Notes under the pieces: generated by a model
Database searches by the model: none
Told to the model about the DNA's origin: nothing
What the model saw: only the letters and a program-made list of their open reading frames with translations
Part shown: positions 14,094-16,314 of the stretch, piece after piece
Layout: every line of letters begins with the position of its first letter
Numbering within the stretch: position 1 is the first letter of the stretch
From: Flavobacterium sp.
GTDB taxonomy: Bacteria > Bacteroidota > Bacteroidia > Flavobacteriales > Flavobacteriaceae
Assembly (NCBI RefSeq): GCF_020217025.1
Contig: NZ_JAIWOF010000185.1
Span: 1-16,314 of the forward strand
Length of the DNA stretch: 16,314 nucleotides
Direction: 5' to 3'
Made by a program: the position numbers and the translations under genes

Positions 14094-14115
14094 GGCTTTA
14101 AGATTTTAGTTAAAC

Positions 14116-16056
14116 TTAAAATTGTTTTAATGTTTTATTGATTTCTTCGTTTATCATTGCAGCAAATTGCTCAATAGTAACCGATATATTTCCTTTTCCT
14201 TCTTGTCCGCGTTGTCTCACAGAAATGGTTCCGTTTTTCTCTTCTTCCTCGCCAACAATCAGCATAAACGGATATTTATTCATTTCCGCTTCTCTAATTT
14301 TCTTACCGATTGTTTCGTTTCGGTTGTCAATTAGGGCGCGAATTTCGTGATTTTCTAGCAAATCTAAAACTTTTTTCGCATAATTTTCATATTTCTCACT
14401 CAAAGACAAGATTATAGCTTGCTCTGGCATCAACCAAATTGGGAAATTTCCTGCCGTGTGTTCCAATAAAATAGCGATAAAACGTTCCATCGAACCAAAA
14501 GGTGCTCGGTGAATCATAACTGGGCGATGTAACTTGTCATCCGCACCTTTATAAGACAATTCAAAACGCTCTGGTAAATTGTAATCTACCTGAATGGTTC
14601 CTAATTGCCAACTTCTGCCTAAAGCATCTTTTACCATGAAATCCAATTTCGGACCATAGAAAGCGGCTTCACCAGATTCAATCACATAATTCAATCCTTT
14701 ATCTTTCGCTGCACTGATAATTGCATTTTCTGCTTTTTCCCAGTTTTCAACGCTACCTATATATTTATCCGGATTGTCTAAATCACGAACCGATACTTGA
14801 GCCGTAAAGTTTTCAAATCCTAACGAACCAAAAACGTACAATACCAAGTCGATTACATTTTTGAACTCAGCATCTAATTGATCAGGCGTACAGAAAATAT
14901 GCGCATCATCTTGAGTAAATCCTCTAACACGAGTCAATCCATGTAATTCACCCGATTGCTCATAACGATACACTGTTCCAAATTCTGCATAACGCTTAGG
15001 TAAATCTTTGTATGACCAAGGTCTTGCATTGTAAATCTCACAGTGGTGTGGACAGTTCATTGGTTTTAACAAGAACTCTTCGCCTTCTGCTGGAGTATGA
15101 ATTGGTTGGAAACTATCCGCACCATATTTAGCATAGTGTCCAGAAGTTACATACAAGTCTTTCATCCCAATATGAGGCGTAACTACTTGTTCGTAACCTG
15201 CTTTTTTCTGCGCTTTTTTTAAGAATTGTTCTAATCTATCGCGCAAAGCAGCTCCTTTTGGCAACCATAAAGGTAAACCTTGACCTACTTTTTGTGAAAA
15301 ATGGAATAATTCTAATTCTTTTCCTAATTTTCTATGGTCGCGACGTTTTGCTTCTTCTAATAATTCTAAATAATCGGTTAAGTCTTTTTGTTTTGGGAAC
15401 GAAATTCCGTAAACACGAGTTAACTGCTTGTTCTTTTCATCACCTCTCCAGTAAGCTCCTGCTACCGATAAAATTTTCATCGCTTTGATAATACCTGTAT
15501 TCGGAATATGACCACCACGACACAAATCGAAGAAATTCGAATGATCGCAAAACGTAATCGTTCCGTCTTCTAAATTCGAAATTAATTCAGTTTTGTACTC
15601 GTTATTTTTATAAACTTCCAATGCTTCCGCTTTTGAAACCGGACGCATTTTAAATTCATGCTTCTCTCTCGAAATTTCTAACACACGGTCTTCAATCTTT
15701 TTAAAATCCGCATCTGTAATTTTTTTATCACCAAAATCTACGTCGTAATAAAAACCATTATCAATCGCAGGTCCAAGTGTTAATTTAATACCAGGAAACA
15801 TTTCTTCCAATGTTTGCGCCATTACGTGCGAAGTCGAATGCCAAAAAGCTTTTTTACCTTCTTTGTCATTCCAAGTATATAATATAAGTGTACCGTCCGT
15901 CGTTAAGGTCGTCGTCGTTTCAATAGTGGTACCATTATAGGAAGCCGAAATCACGTTTCTAGCCAAACCTTCACTAATGCTTTTCGCAACATCCATTGGA
16001 GTAACTCCTTGAGCCATCTCCTTAACCGACCCGTCGGGTAAAGTAACTTTTATCAT
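14116..16056 (-). CDS. thrS: Threonyl-tRNA synthetase
   Basis: ThrS charges tRNA-Thr and edits mischarged Ser-tRNA-Thr. The 646-residue protein is full length. It carries the TGS domain (about 1-62), the editing domain with HSTSH (73-77) and CRGGH (179-183), and the class-II catalytic core. The zinc ligands correspond to Cys335 (PMNCPHH), His386 (QDDAHIF) and His516 (MIHRAPFGS), in line with E. coli Cys334/His385/His511. Motif 2 is YRYEQSGELHGLTRVRGFTQDD and motif 3 lies around APFGSMERF. The anticodon-binding domain starts near 540. The ATG at 16056 gives the usual MIKVTLPDGSVKE start and lies 21 nt after a consensus -7 element. It is the first gene of the thrS-infC-rpmI-rplT operon. Confidence 0.98.
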   Translation of the reverse strand: MIKVTLPDGSVKEMAQGVTPMDVAKSISEGLARNVISASYNGTTIETTTTLTTDGTLILYTWNDKEGKKAFWHSTSHVMAQTLEEMFPGIKLTLGPAIDNGFYYDVDFGDKKITDADFKKIEDRVLEISREKHEFKMRPVSKAEALEVYKNNEYKTELISNLEDGTITFCDHSNFFDLCRGGHIPNTGIIKAMKILSVAGAYWRGDEKNKQLTRVYGISFPKQKDLTDYLELLEEAKRRDHRKLGKELELFHFSQKVGQGLPLWLPKGAALRDRLEQFLKKAQKKAGYEQVVTPHIGMKDLYVTSGHYAKYGADSFQPIHTPAEGEEFLLKPMNCPHHCEIYNARPWSYKDLPKRYAEFGTVYRYEQSGELHGLTRVRGFTQDDAHIFCTPDQLDAEFKNVIDLVLYVFGSLGFENFTAQVSVRDLDNPDKYIGSVENWEKAENAIISAAKDKGLNYVIESGEAAFYGPKLDFMVKDALGRSWQLGTIQVDYNLPERFELSYKGADDKLHRPVMIHRAPFGSMERFIAILLEHTAGNFPIWLMPEQAIILSLSEKYENYAKKVLDLLENHEIRALIDNRNETIGKKIREAEMNKYPFMLIVGEEEEKNGTISVRQRGQEGKGNISVTIEQFAAMINEEINKTLKQF

Positions 16057-16076
16057 TTTTTAAAATTTATAAGTTG

Positions 16077-16107
16077 CAAATATAAACCTTTAATAAAATC
16101 CATACAA
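16077..16107 (-). promoter_or_regulatory. Promoter of the thrS operon (Bacteroidota consensus)
   Basis: On the minus strand, TTG (16107-16105), a 20-nt spacer and TATATTTG (16084-16077) match the Bacteroidota primary sigma consensus TTG-N19-21-TAnnTTTG in both halves. Transcription would begin near 16070, leaving a leader of only about 15 nt before the thrS ATG. That leaves no room for a T-box or other leader-based control. Confidence 0.82.
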
Positions 16108-16169
16108 TATATATAAGGTATAATGTTAAAAAAGATTAGAAGCACACGTTAGTATTCCATTAAACGTTC

Positions 16170-16240
16170 AGTCCCGCTGTCCGCTATATCTTTTACAAAC
16201 CTGAGGGGTTTATAAAAGGATGCCACTCCCATCGGGGCTA
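16170..16240. repeat. Dispersed-type hairpin element (AGTCCCG...CGGGGCTA)
   Basis: The ends AGTCCCG (16170-16176) and CGGGGCT (16233-16239) pair with one G-T. Inside, 16190-16201 pairs with 16207-16218 as CTTTTA-c-AAACC against GGTTT-a-TAAAAG with one mismatch and a small loop. From memory, elements beginning TAGCCCCGAT and ending AGCGGGACT on one strand are common next to stop codons in Flavobacterium; not checked. It lies between the thrS promoter and whatever lies beyond the window edge. Confidence 0.7.
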
Positions 16241-16314
16241 GTTAAGACGTTTGCTATTCCAGATAACTATTCCACAGGCTCGCCAATCGAGCAACACTTT
16301 GCTCTTGAACTTGC

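Noticed and set aside
16238..16312. C-terminal fragment of a minus-strand protein at the window edge
   Set aside because: Two different frames stay open to a stop (16238 and 16254) over only 20-25 codons, and neither resembles a family I know, so no CDS is called. No tRNA cloverleaf was found here either.

Overview
The window is an AT-rich chromosomal segment from a member of the Bacteroidota, most likely Flavobacterium or a close relative. Three things point there. The protein sequences read as flavobacterial (Tgt ending, AccA, DnaB with a long Gly/Asn-rich insert, IF3 beginning [12 protein letters not shown]). Promoters match the Bacteroidota consensus TTG-N19-21-TAnnTTTG, best seen upstream of thrS. 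Start sites lack clear Shine-Dalgarno sequences. No rRNA, tRNA, CRISPR array, transposase or prophage gene is visible.

Region 1 (1-5001, + strand) is housekeeping: the 3' end of tgt, then an LptF/LptG-type permease and a DMT/EamA transporter (overlapping by 14 nt), then accA and dnaB. accA and dnaB are each followed by a clear intrinsic terminator.

Region 2 (5069-9840, + strand) is the most interesting accessory stretch. A four-gene unit encodes a 102-aa CPxxC-tailed small protein, a multi-pass membrane protein (TTG start), a NarX-type histidine kinase with one membrane helix and no sensor domain, and a NarL/LuxR response regulator. The last three are joined by overlaps. A 350-bp gap follows, with a 16-bp inverted repeat and two tandem copies of a 20-bp unit. 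Next comes a two-gene unit: a secreted ThuA/class-I-amidotransferase-like protein (often named asparagine synthetase B) and a second membrane protein that is a paralogue of the first. I infer that the membrane proteins, kinase and regulator form one signalling module and that the repeats are a candidate target of the regulator.

Region 3 (9841-12804) is mixed. On the - strand lie a DinB-like/DUF1569 protein and rlmF, separated by two large intergenic hairpin elements. On the + strand is a solitary TIR-domain protein, preceded by a 21-codon ORF overlapping its start and followed by a REP-like hairpin. The TIR gene looks like an accessory, possibly defence-related, insertion.

Region 4 (12805-16107, - strand) is the conserved translation operon thrS-infC-rpmI-rplT, with a strong promoter in front of thrS and a terminator after rplT. 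The infC reading frame has no ATG, GTG or TTG that could encode its conserved N-terminus. The start appears to be AUA (or AUU), which recalls the rare-start autoregulation known for E. coli infC. A heptamer repeat tract lies between rpmI and rplT. Upstream of thrS, the window ends in another flavobacterial-type hairpin element (16170-16240) and about 70 bp of unassigned sequence.
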